DNA from: Pseudomonas fluorescens
Lineage (GTDB): Bacteria > Pseudomonadota > Gammaproteobacteria > Pseudomonadales > Pseudomonadaceae
DNA length: 33,426 bases
Reading direction: 5' to 3'
Assembly: GCF_001902145.1 (NCBI RefSeq)
Contig: NZ_MRST01000008.1
Location: forward strand, 1 to 33,426
In this document: in pieces, positions 1 through 6,003 of the stretch
Position numbering within the stretch: the stretch's first letter is position 1
Layout: the number at the start of each line of letters is the position of its first letter
The notes under the pieces: generated by a model
What the model was told of the DNA's origin: nothing
The model's input: the letters and a program-made list of their open reading frames with translations, nothing else
The model's database searches: none
Translations under genes and position numbers: made by a program

Positions 1-8
1 AGGCGCGC

Positions 9-36
9 ATTCTACAGCAGCCTCATTTGCTGTCAA
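9..36 (-). promoter_or_regulatory. Proximal stable-RNA promoter (probable rrn P1) reading left out of the window
   Basis: On the minus strand a perfect TTGACA (31-36) and TAGAAT (9-14) are separated by 16 bp. An A/T-rich stretch lies just upstream (37-75), resembling an UP element, and a GC-rich discriminator (GCGCGCC) follows the -10. This layout is typical of rRNA promoters under stringent control. From memory the stretch resembles the leader of Pseudomonas 16S operons, but the RNA gene itself lies beyond the left edge and cannot be seen. Confidence 0.75.
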
Positions 37-118
37 GTGGTTATTTTCAGAAGTTTTCGAAGATTTCTTCAACAACTTCAACCACTTGCGCTTGCGATCT
101 CTCGTAAGCGGGAGGCGA

Positions 119-146
119 ATTCTACAGGGATCGCCATGAACGTCAA
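119..146 (-). promoter_or_regulatory. Distal tandem stable-RNA promoter (probable rrn P2)
   Basis: On the minus strand TTGACG (141-146) and TAGAAT (119-124) are again 16 bp apart, with a GC-rich stretch after the -10. The spacing and -10 hexamer match the proximal promoter 110 bp further downstream. Two promoters in series with one architecture are characteristic of rRNA operons. The distance from 147 to the tRNA at 382 holds no gene that I can support. Confidence 0.65.
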
Positions 147-239
147 CCCCTTATCCTAAAAAAAGCGAAACACCCATTCGCCTATAAAAATCAGGGGGGC
201 CTCGCCGCCTCTTCTATATAAGAAGAAGCGCATAGCCCT

Positions 240-249
240 GGGGGGGGGG
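240..249. repeat. Homopolymer of ten G
   Basis: An uninterrupted run of ten G residues lies in the noncoding gap between the left promoters and tRNA-Arg(CCU). Such tracts are prone to slippage and to sequencing error. No reading frame that I support crosses it. Confidence 0.9.
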
Positions 250-381
250 TGAATATCCCCGCCCACATAAATGCACCCGACTCCAACCGAAAGAAGCCCG
301 GCTGAGACCTGCGAAAGCGAGGAACGAGAAAGACTGTTTTTTGAGAACGGCGAATACCGGAAGGGGAAAGCTCAACAGAGA

Positions 382-458
382 TGGTGTCCCAGGGCCGGTT
401 CGAACGGCCAACCTTCCCCTTAGGAGGGGGATGCTCTATCCAATTGAGCTACTGGGAC
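382..458 (-). tRNA. tRNA-Arg(CCU)
   Basis: This is a 77-nt tRNA gene on the minus strand with the 3' CCA encoded (382-384). The acceptor stem GTCCCAG/CTGGGAC closes perfectly, the T loop is GTTCGAAC, and the anticodon is CCT, which reads AGG codons. A candidate promoter lies 45-75 bp upstream at 504-532. Confidence 0.96.
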
Positions 459-503
459 AAATGCCAAACGCTTACCAAGAAGGGCTCGCGACAGACGGCA
501 TGC

Positions 504-532
504 ATCTTAACGGCCGAGGCTGGTTTTGTCAT
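504..532 (-). promoter_or_regulatory. Candidate sigma-70 promoter of tRNA-Arg(CCU)
   Basis: On the minus strand ATGACA (527-532) and TAAGAT (504-509) are separated by 17 bp and lie ahead of the tRNA. The hexamers match consensus at 5 of 6 and 4 of 6 positions. The rest of the 459-780 gap holds only this and the sigma-54-like site at 714-730. Confidence 0.5.
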
Positions 533-713
533 GTCGTCCGTTGGCATTTTGACTGTAGGCCGATCCTTGCGGTGCATTCAAGGCCTCATCAGCCTGCCAA
601 GGCTTTCACGGCCATCGTGCAAATTGCACTACACCAATATGCCATCATTGCAAACTGCAACCTAGCAATCCCTAAAATTCAACCTAACCCATTGTTTTTA
701 TTGACCTAGTAGA

Positions 714-730
714 TTGGCATGACATCTGCA
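714..730 (+). promoter_or_regulatory. Candidate sigma-54 (RpoN) promoter
   Basis: TTGGCATG, four bases, then CTGCA gives the GG-N10-GC spacing of -24/-12 promoters (GG at 716-717, GC at 728-729). It differs from the family consensus at one base in each half. The predicted start near 741 would give a leader of about 40 nt before the small gene at 781. No enhancer-binding site was identified. Confidence 0.5.
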
Positions 731-780
731 AAGGCATAAACACAAAACCAATCGTTCCAGGCACCGTGGAGACTACGACT

Positions 781-1008
781 ATGAACAGCGCCCTTCTGTT
801 AGCACTGAACGCTGTGGCACTGGCCGCGGTGGTGACGTTTCACTTTCAGCCGACCAATACTGAAGACGGCGCGCAAATCAGCCAAGCCATTCCCCACCAT
901 CTGCAACAGCGCCCTCAACTGGCACTGATGACCGCCAACCCTCAAACTCCCACCCGCTTGACGCAAAATACCCAATCCGTCCCAGCAGCAGAGCATTGGG
1001 TTTTCTGA
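781..1008 (+). CDS. Small hypothetical protein with N-terminal hydrophobic segment
   Basis: The product is 75 residues. Residues 4-20 form a hydrophobic helix that could be a signal peptide or single membrane anchor. The rest is polar, rich in Gln, Pro and Thr, with no motif I recognise. The ATG at 781 is preferred over an in-frame GTG at 766 because GGAG (768-771) then sits 9 bases ahead of it. The gene follows a sigma-54-like promoter and is only 11 bp from the next small gene, so the two are probably cotranscribed. Function is unknown. A minus-strand frame over the same bases is considered a shadow. Confidence 0.55.
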   Translation: MNSALLLALNAVALAAVVTFHFQPTNTEDGAQISQAIPHHLQQRPQLALMTANPQTPTRLTQNTQSVPAAEHWVF

Positions 1009-1019
1009 GAACATCATTC

Positions 1020-1199
1020 ATGTCCAAATCTGCCTGGTTGTTTCTGTGTCTGACCCTAATGTCCGTTGCGCTAGGCTTGGGAGCTACATCACAACAAGCT
1101 CAAACCCTAGCCTTCGTTACGAGCGCCGTGCTGGGCAGCCTGCTGGTACTGATGCTCATCAAGGGTCGCCGAATCAAATTCGATCCACTCCTGCGCTAA
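1020..1199 (+). CDS. Small inner-membrane protein, function unknown
   Basis: The product is 59 residues with two predicted membrane helices (about residues 5-25 and 33-51) and a short basic tail with the motif GRRIKFDPLLR. The ATG at 1020 is chosen because it follows a GAG-type ribosome site near the stop of the upstream gene. The upstream in-frame start at 996 would overlap that gene. The architecture suggests a small bitopic hairpin protein of the inner membrane. I do not recognise a named family. It probably shares the transcript starting upstream of 781. Confidence 0.6.
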   Translation: MSKSAWLFLCLTLMSVALGLGATSQQAQTLAFVTSAVLGSLLVLMLIKGRRIKFDPLLR

Positions 1200-1395
1200 A
1201 CCTCCCCTCCCCATCTCCTTCCCCCTACCTTATGTCGCCTGCCACTCGTAAATAGGTGAACAACTACTAACCTTAAGCTTGAGGGCAAAAGGCCATATCA
1301 CTATAGGACGGGCGCCCTTCAACCCAGATGCCATGCAGCCATGGACGAAGATTGACGAGCTTCGCTGCAACTGCGGGAATTTTTTCCAACCAGTC

Positions 1396-1428
1396 CGCAA
1401 AAACGCAAATCAGTACTGGCATAAAGCC
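1396..1428. promoter_or_regulatory. Candidate AmrZ autoregulatory sites
   Basis: Two stretches resemble the AmrZ operator GGCAAAACGCC: CGCAAAAACGC (1396-1406) and GGCATAAAGCC (1418-1428, 9 of 11 matches). They lie 90-150 bp upstream of the candidate AlgU promoter. AmrZ is known to repress its own gene. The assignment rests on motif similarity only. Confidence 0.35.
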
Positions 1429-1514
1429 TGTAGGCGGTTCAATATTTGTCACAGAATTGACGCCAATGAAATGTCAAATCTGAGGCATGATGCGGCCTCT
1501 TTGCAATTCGGGTT

Positions 1515-1540
1515 GAACTTTGGTCGTGAGCCTTGTCTTA
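1515..1540 (+). promoter_or_regulatory. Candidate AlgU (sigma-22) promoter of amrZ
   Basis: GAACTT (1515-1520) followed after 15 bp by TCTTA (1536-1540) resembles the AlgU/RpoE-type promoter GAACTT-N16-TCTGA. The -35 is perfect; the -10 has one mismatch and the spacing is one base short. In P. aeruginosa amrZ is transcribed by this sigma factor, which supports the call. The remaining 1200-1597 gap shows only this and two AmrZ-like sites. Confidence 0.5.
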
Positions 1541-1597
1541 ACACTCATCTTGCGGCCAATTCCAGAAACCGCTCCCCTGAACTAACCGGTTAAATAT

Positions 1598-1924
1598 ATG
1601 CGCCCATTGAAACAGGCAATTTATTCCAGCCGTACGGCTGACAAATTCGTCGTACGTCTGCCAGACGGAATGCGGGAACGCATTGCCGAGGTGGCTCGCA
1701 ATCATCACCGCAGCATGAACTCCGAAATCATCGCACGCCTGGAACAAAGCCTTATTCAGGAAGGTGCCTTGGGTGAAGAGTTGAGCATGCGCCTGGACAG
1801 CCCCGAGCTGTCACTGCACGAACGCGAACTGCTGCAGCGTTTTCGTCAGCTCTCCCACCGCCAGCAAAATGCTCTCGTCTCGCTGATCGCGCACGACGTG
1901 GAGGCGGCCGCAGAAGCCAATTGA
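1598..1924 (+). CDS. amrZ: AmrZ (AlgZ) ribbon-helix-helix transcription regulator
   Basis: The product is 108 residues, as in other Pseudomonas AmrZ proteins. An Arc/MetJ-like ribbon-helix-helix domain spans about residues 14-62; the beta strand [11 protein letters not shown] makes base contacts and the helices carry [15 protein letters not shown]. The C-terminal part (about 70-108) is the tetramerisation region with [18 protein letters not shown]. AmrZ is a global regulator of alginate, motility, c-di-GMP and matrix genes and represses itself. A strong hairpin-T8 terminator follows at 1943. A long leader with AlgU- and AmrZ-like sites precedes it. Confidence 0.93.
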   Translation: MRPLKQAIYSSRTADKFVVRLPDGMRERIAEVARNHHRSMNSEIIARLEQSLIQEGALGEELSMRLDSPELSLHERELLQRFRQLSHRQQNALVSLIAHDVEAAAEAN

Positions 1925-1942
1925 TTGACACCTGAAAGCCGA

Positions 1943-1968
1943 AGCCAGCCATGTGCTGGCTTTTTTTT
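1943..1968 (+). terminator. Rho-independent terminator of amrZ
   Basis: A 7-bp stem AGCCAGC/GCTGGCT (1943-1949, 1955-1961) with a 5-nt loop is followed by eight T residues, 18 bp after the amrZ stop. Confidence 0.9.
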
Positions 1969-1994
1969 GCGTAGAGTTTGGGAATAAGAAGCAA

Positions 1995-2018
1995 AGCGAG
2001 GGCAGGTTTGCCCCCGCT
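1995..2018 (-). terminator. Probable terminator of mgtE
   Basis: The arms 1995-2004 and 2009-2018 pair at 9 of 10 positions with a 4-nt loop. Read on the minus strand the hairpin is followed by a T-rich stretch (TTGCTTCTTATT). It lies just past the mgtE stop. Confidence 0.5.
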
Positions 2019-2025
2019 GGAAGGG

Positions 2026-3468
2026 TCAGAGCAGGAAGATCGTTGCCAGACCCAGGAAGATGAAGAAACCACCACTGTCAGTCATGGCCGTGATCATCAC
2101 ACTGGCACCCATGGCGGGATCGCGACCTAGACGCGCCAGGGTCATGGGGATCAATACCCCCATCAAGGCCGCCAGCAACAGGTTAAGGGTCATGGCAGCA
2201 GTCATCACCACGCCCAGGGACCAACTGCCGTACAGCAAGTAGGCCACCACACCAATCACGCCGCCCCACACCAATCCGTTTATGAGGCCTACAGCCAGCT
2301 CCTTGCGCAACAGCCGTGAGGAATTGGCGGTACTGACCTGGTCCAGCGCCATGGCGCGCACGATCATAGTAATGGTCTGGTTGCCGGAGTTACCGCCAAT
2401 ACCCGCCACAATCGGCATCAGCGCCGCCAAGGCCACCAGCTTTTCGATGGAGCCTTCAAACAGTCCGATCACGCGAGAAGCGATGAACGCGGTGATCAGA
2501 TTGATAGCCAGCCAGGCCCAGCGGTTATGCAGTGAACGCCAGACCGACGCAAAAATATCTTCCTCTTCACGCAAACCCGCCATGTTGAGGACTTCGGTTT
2601 CACTTTCCTCACGGATCAAGTCGACGATTTCATCGATGGTCAGACGACCGATCAATTTGCCGTTCTTATCCACGACGGGGGCCGAGATCAAGTCGTAACG
2701 TTCAAATGCCTGGGCCGCGTCGTAGGCATCTTCGTCCGGATGGAAGCTCACGGTATCGCTGGCCATCAGGTCAGCAACTTTCTTCTCCGGATCATTGACC
2801 AGCAGGCGCTTGATCGGCAAAACGCCTTTGAGGATGCCCTCATAGTCCACCACAAACAATTTGTCGGTGTGGCCGGGCAATTCTTTGAGACGGCGCAGGT
2901 AACGCAACACCACTTCCAGGCTGACGTCTTCGCGGATGGTGACCATCTCGAAGTCCATCAGGGCGCCGACCTGATCCTCGTCGTACGACAGCGCGGAACG
3001 CACACGCTCACGTTGCTGCGTGTCGAGCGCCTCCATCAACTCATGGACAACATCACGGGGCAGCTCAGGGGCTAGGTCAGCAAGTTCGTCCGCATCCATC
3101 TCCTTGGCGGCAGCCAGGAGCTCGTGGTCATCCATGTCGGCGATGAGCGTTTCACGCACCGAGTCCGATACTTCCAGAAGGATGTCACCGTCGCGATCAG
3201 CCTTGACCAACTGCCACAGGGTCAGTCGATCATCCAGCGGCAAGGCTTCAAGAATATAGGCGACGTCGGCGGAGTGCAGGTCATCGAGCTTGCGCTGCAA
3301 CTCGACGAGGTTTTGCCGGTGAACCAGGTTTTCGACGCGGTCGTGGTTCGGACCTTCCTGGCGGTGCGTGAGGTCTTCGACCACGCGCTGGCGCTGCAGC
3401 AGCTCGATAACTTGAGCCAGACGATCCTGCAGGCTTTCTTGTGTTTTCTTTACTTCTACTTCGGTCAT
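2026..3468 (-). CDS. mgtE: MgtE family magnesium channel/transporter
   Basis: The product is 480 residues, the usual length of the family. A soluble MgtE_N superhelical domain (about 55-165) is followed by a tandem CBS pair (about 170-290), a connecting helix, and a five-helix membrane domain (about 318-480). The pore signatures PIVAGIGGNSGNQ (352-364) and TDSGGF with the acidic pore residue Asp464 are intact. In the family, cytosolic Mg2+ binding to the N and CBS domains closes the channel. The ATG at 3468 is chosen because GGAG sits 8 bases upstream; the longer frame to 3498 lacks a ribosome site. The gene is monocistronic and converges on amrZ. Confidence 0.95.
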   Translation of the reverse strand: MTEVEVKKTQESLQDRLAQVIELLQRQRVVEDLTHRQEGPNHDRVENLVHRQNLVELQRKLDDLHSADVAYILEALPLDDRLTLWQLVKADRDGDILLEVSDSVRETLIADMDDHELLAAAKEMDADELADLAPELPRDVVHELMEALDTQQRERVRSALSYDEDQVGALMDFEMVTIREDVSLEVVLRYLRRLKELPGHTDKLFVVDYEGILKGVLPIKRLLVNDPEKKVADLMASDTVSFHPDEDAYDAAQAFERYDLISAPVVDKNGKLIGRLTIDEIVDLIREESETEVLNMAGLREEEDIFASVWRSLHNRWAWLAINLITAFIASRVIGLFEGSIEKLVALAALMPIVAGIGGNSGNQTITMIVRAMALDQVSTANSSRLLRKELAVGLINGLVWGGVIGVVAYLLYGSWSLGVVMTAAMTLNLLLAALMGVLIPMTLARLGRDPAMGASVMITAMTDSGGFFIFLGLATIFLL

Positions 3469-3782
3469 AGGCGAACTCCACTCCCAGCAGCGGGGCACGC
3501 CGGAAGGATCAATCAGTCAATTCATGATTGGTAAAACGAGGTACTGAGTAACTACTGGGTAAGTCCATGGAGGTATTCCACAAGCCCCGGCGGGGCTGAC
3601 GGGCGCATGATACACCGCCCGGACGTTTTAAACGTTAAAAAACTGGAAAGAACAAGCGCTTGCACGCCAAAGCTCAGTATCGGCTGCATCTATGAACTGC
3701 GACGACGCAGGCGCGGGGGAAAACACATGAGAAGGGAGAAAAAGGAGAGTGCCAAATAAAACCTACACAAACGCCAGACGGC
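3469..3782. other. Noncoding gap upstream of mgtE
   Basis: No gene is supported here. It holds a short GC hairpin (AGCCCC/GGGGCT, 3583-3597) and a 13-nt palindrome ACGTTT-T-AAACGT (3623-3635) that could lie in the mgtE promoter region. I could not identify a convincing -35/-10 pair or a known Mg2+ riboswitch. Confidence 0.5.
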
Positions 3783-3809
3783 AAAAAGCCCGCACTAGGC
3801 GGGCTTTTT
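3783..3809 (-). terminator. Terminator of the tRNA-Arg(ACG) pair
   Basis: An 11-bp perfect stem AAAAAGCCCGC/GCGGGCTTTTT with a 5-nt loop carries a T run in either orientation. It sits 8 bp past the 3' end of the downstream tRNA, so it should end that minus-strand transcript. Confidence 0.9.
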
Positions 3810-3816
3810 GTTTGTA

Positions 3817-3893
3817 TGGTGCACTCGACAGGATTCGAACCTGTGACCGCTCGGTTCGTAGCCGAGTACTCTATCCAGCTGAGCTACGAGTGC
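3817..3893 (-). tRNA. tRNA-Arg(ACG), copy 1
   Basis: This is a 77-nt tRNA with encoded CCA (3817-3819), acceptor GCACTCG/CGAGTGC, T loop GATTCGAATC-type, and anticodon ACG. It is identical in sequence to the copy at 3966-4042. It is the distal member of a two-tRNA transcript that ends at the hairpin at 3783-3809. Confidence 0.97.
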
Positions 3894-3965
3894 AGATTGT
3901 GTTTTTAGACCAGATCACAACTGGTTGAAGCCAAGCTACCTGCATCGCTGCAACTAACTCTTAAA

Positions 3966-4042
3966 TGGTGCACTCGACAGGATTCGAACCTGTGACCGCT
4001 CGGTTCGTAGCCGAGTACTCTATCCAGCTGAGCTACGAGTGC
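3966..4042 (-). tRNA. tRNA-Arg(ACG), copy 2
   Basis: This is a 77-nt tRNA, base-for-base identical to the copy 72 bp downstream, with anticodon ACG. The ACG anticodon is normally converted to ICG by TadA so that it reads CGU, CGC and CGA. It lies directly after a strong promoter at 4057-4084. Confidence 0.97.
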
Positions 4043-4056
4043 ATTTGTTGCCGCGC

Positions 4057-4084
4057 ATTATAGGCCGTTCAATCTCTATGTAAA
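4057..4084 (-). promoter_or_regulatory. Sigma-70 promoter of the tRNA-Arg(ACG) pair
   Basis: On the minus strand TTTACA (4079-4084) and a perfect TATAAT (4057-4062) are 16 bp apart. A GCGCGG discriminator follows the -10, as in stringently controlled stable-RNA promoters. The tRNA starts 15 bp after the -10. Confidence 0.8.
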
Positions 4085-4150
4085 GCTATTTTTTCGAGTA
4101 TTTTCAACAACTTACCGAAAAAACCAGATTGCAACGTACTAAGCAAATAA

Positions 4151-4241
4151 TGGCGGAGAACGGGGGATTCGAACCCCCGACACCCTTTTGAGGTGTACTC
4201 CCTTAGCAGGGGAGCGCCTTCGGCCACTCGGCCAGCTCTCC
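4151..4241 (-). tRNA. tRNA-Ser(GCU)
   Basis: This is a 91-nt class II tRNA with encoded CCA (4151-4153), acceptor GGAGAGC paired with GTTCTCC, a long variable arm, and anticodon GCT, which reads AGC and AGU. The order rsmA, tRNA-Ser, tRNA-Arg matches the conserved Pseudomonas arrangement. Confidence 0.96.
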
Positions 4242-4255
4242 GCAACACGGGGCGT

Positions 4256-4284
4256 ATATTAACCACGTTCCTCCCCGTTTGCAA
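4256..4284 (-). promoter_or_regulatory. Sigma-70 promoter of tRNA-Ser(GCU)
   Basis: On the minus strand TTGCAA (4279-4284) and TAATAT (4256-4261) are 17 bp apart, followed by a GC-rich discriminator (ACGCCCC). It lies between the rsmA stop and the tRNA. Confidence 0.6.
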
Positions 4285-4303
4285 ACATAAAAAACGATAA
4301 AAA

Positions 4304-4492
4304 TTAAAGGCTTGGTTCTTCGTCCTTCTCTTTCTTGATCCGCAGGTAGATTTCCTCGCGGTGGACCGCCACCTCTTTCGGAGCGTTAACCCCAATACGT
4401 ACTTGATTGCCTTTGACGCCGAGCACGGTCACAGTGATTTCGCCATCACCGATAATCAGGCTTTCTGCGCAACGACGAGTCAGAATCAGCAT
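4304..4492 (-). CDS. rsmA: RsmA/CsrA translational regulator
   Basis: The product is 62 residues, a full-length CsrA-family protein. It starts [16 protein letters not shown] and contains the RNA-binding strand and loop [18 protein letters not shown], including the conserved Arg (Arg44 in RsmA numbering). The dimer binds GGA motifs in mRNA leaders and is titrated by small RNAs of the Rsm type. The ATG at 4492 is chosen because the family starts here and an AGGTGAAAGG ribosome site lies just upstream; an in-frame start at 4510 would add six unconserved residues. It lies downstream of lysC, separated by that gene's terminator. Confidence 0.96.
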   Translation of the reverse strand: MLILTRRCAESLIIGDGEITVTVLGVKGNQVRIGVNAPKEVAVHREEIYLRIKKEKDEEPSL

Positions 4493-4622
4493 ACCTTTCA
4501 CCTCACGCATTTCAGTTCAGGAACAACAGTCTGCAAAAAAAAGGCATTCGACCTACAACCAAAAAGCCGTAGCCCTACCGCCTAAGTATTGTCGAGCCCA
4601 CGCAAAAGAACATGCGCCCCAC

Positions 4623-4654
4623 AAAAAAATGAAAGGCGCGGTAAGCCGCGCCTT
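4623..4654 (-). terminator. Terminator of lysC
   Basis: A 9-bp stem AAGGCGCGG/CCGCGCCTT (4633-4641, 4646-4654) is followed on the minus strand by T3-CA-T7. It lies 12 bp past the lysC stop and separates lysC from rsmA. Confidence 0.85.
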
Positions 4655-4666
4655 CCTGGTATCGCA

Positions 4667-5908
4667 TCACTCGCCCTGTCGGGCCGGAGCGTCCAGCTCA
4701 AAAGCGGTATGCAGCGCGCGTACAGCCAGTTCCAGGTACTTCTCTTCGATCACTACCGAGACCTTGATTTCCGAGGTGGAGATCATCTGGATATTGATGC
4801 TTTCCTTAGCCAACGCCTCGAACATGCGGCTGGCAACGCCGGCATGAGAGCGCATGCCCACGCCCACGATCGACACCTTGGCAATCTTGGTGTCGCCCAC
4901 CACTTCACGGGCACCAATTTCTTTCGCCGTGTTCTGCAGGATCCGTTCCGCCGCATCGTACTCGTTGCGGTGCACGGTGAAGGTGAAATCGGTGGTGTTA
5001 TCGTGCGAAACGTTCTGCACGATCATGTCGACTTCAATGTTCGCGCCGCTGATAGGGCCGAGGATCTTGAAAGCCACGCCGGGGGTGTCTGGCACGCCAC
5101 GGATCGTCAGCTTGGCTTCATCGCGGTTGAAAGCGATGCCGGAAATGATCGGCTGTTCCATGGATTCCTCTTCATCAATAGTAATGAGGGTGCCCGGACC
5201 CTCTTTGAAGCTGTGCAATACGCGCAGCGGAACGTTGTACTTGCCGGCGAACTCCACCGCGCGAATCTGCAACACCTTGGAACCCAGGCTGGCCATCTCC
5301 AGCATCTCTTCAAAGGTGATCTTGTCCAGACGCTGAGCCACGGAGACAACGCGTGGATCAGTGGTATAGACGCCATCCACATCGGTATAGATCTGGCATT
5401 CGTCAGCCTTGAGCGCTGCCGCCAGGGCCACACCTGTGGTGTCCGAACCGCCACGCCCCAGCGTGGTGATGTTGCCGTGCTCGTCCACGCCTTGGAAACC
5501 CGCTACAACTACCACGCGCCCGGCTTTCAGATCAGTACGAATTTTCTGATCATCAATCTGCAGGATCCGCGCCTTGGTGTGCGCGCTGTCTGTAAGAATG
5601 CGCACCTGGCTGCCAGTGTAGGACACCGCTGGCACGCCACGCTTGTTCAGCGCCATGGCCAGCAGTGCAATGGTCACCTGCTCGCCCGTGGAGACGATCA
5701 CATCCAGCTCACGCGGCAGCGGTTGTTGATCCCCACTGACGGCCTTGGCCAGGTCGATCAGGCGATTGGTCTCGCCACTCATGGCCGACAGCACCACTAC
5801 CAGGTCATCGCCAGCATCGCGGAACTTCTTAACCTTGTCGGCGACCTGCTCGATTCTTTCGACAGAACCGACCGAGGTGCCTCCAAATTTCTGTACGATC
5901 AAAGCCAT
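4667..5908 (-). CDS. lysC: Aspartate kinase
   Basis: The product is 413 residues and catalyses ATP-dependent phosphorylation of aspartate, the first step to lysine, threonine, methionine and diaminopimelate. The kinase domain (about 1-245) begins with the signature KFGGTSVGS (residues 7-15). Two ACT domains (about 265-410) form the feedback site for lysine and threonine. The ATG at 5908 matches the family start and has GAGG 10 bases upstream; a TTG at 5914 is an unlikely alternative. An internal start at 5161 could give a separate beta subunit. The neighbours alaS and rsmA match the conserved alaS-lysC-rsmA order of Pseudomonas. Confidence 0.96.
   Translation of the reverse strand: MALIVQKFGGTSVGSVERIEQVADKVKKFRDAGDDLVVVLSAMSGETNRLIDLAKAVSGDQQPLPRELDVIVSTGEQVTIALLAMALNKRGVPAVSYTGSQVRILTDSAHTKARILQIDDQKIRTDLKAGRVVVVAGFQGVDEHGNITTLGRGGSDTTGVALAAALKADECQIYTDVDGVYTTDPRVVSVAQRLDKITFEEMLEMASLGSKVLQIRAVEFAGKYNVPLRVLHSFKEGPGTLITIDEEESMEQPIISGIAFNRDEAKLTIRGVPDTPGVAFKILGPISGANIEVDMIVQNVSHDNTTDFTFTVHRNEYDAAERILQNTAKEIGAREVVGDTKIAKVSIVGVGMRSHAGVASRMFEALAKESINIQMISTSEIKVSVVIEEKYLELAVRALHTAFELDAPARQGE
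5159..5173 (-). promoter_or_regulatory. Internal ribosome site and start for a lysC beta subunit
   Basis: Within lysC an ATG (codon 250, at 5159-5161) is preceded by AGAGGA (AGGA at 5166-5169) four bases upstream. It would make a 164-residue protein consisting of the two ACT domains, beginning MEQPIISGIA. Alpha2-beta2 aspartate kinases of Corynebacterium, Bacillus and others use an internal start at the equivalent point. Confidence 0.55.
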
Positions 5909-5968
5909 TTCCAAGCCGCCTCAGCCCGTAAAGGGGCGCCTAATTTCCAATCCACCCGCACTGAACAA

Positions 5969-5989
5969 GCCCGTGACTAGACCACGGGC
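5969..5989 (-). terminator. Possible weak terminator of alaS
   Basis: A 7-bp stem GCCCGTG/CACGGGC (5969-5975, 5983-5989) lies in the 95-bp gap between alaS and lysC. The minus-strand T run after it is poor (TTGTTC), so it may only attenuate. Confidence 0.35.
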
Positions 5990-6003
5990 CGGTTAACAGT
6001 GCC

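Noticed and set aside
382..458. tRNA-Arg(CCU) as the attachment site of an integrated island
   Set aside because: No integrase gene or direct repeat of the tRNA 3' end was found in the window.
799..1017. 72-codon minus-strand frame opposite the small gene at 781
   Set aside because: The plus-strand frame has a ribosome site, a hydrophobic N terminus and an upstream promoter candidate. The minus frame has none of these.
1279..1593. 104-codon plus-strand frame upstream of amrZ
   Set aside because: It starts at a TTG without a ribosome site, lies over the candidate AlgU promoter and AmrZ sites, and has no recognisable features. It is taken as leader DNA.
3583..3597. Short GC hairpin upstream of mgtE as a Mg2+ riboswitch
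   Set aside because: It is far too small and lacks the M-box or ykoK consensus. No such element could be recognised.
4589..5980. 463-codon plus-strand frame opposite lysC
   Set aside because: It is antisense to lysC and rich in His/Arg/Gln in the manner of shadow frames. lysC is unambiguous.
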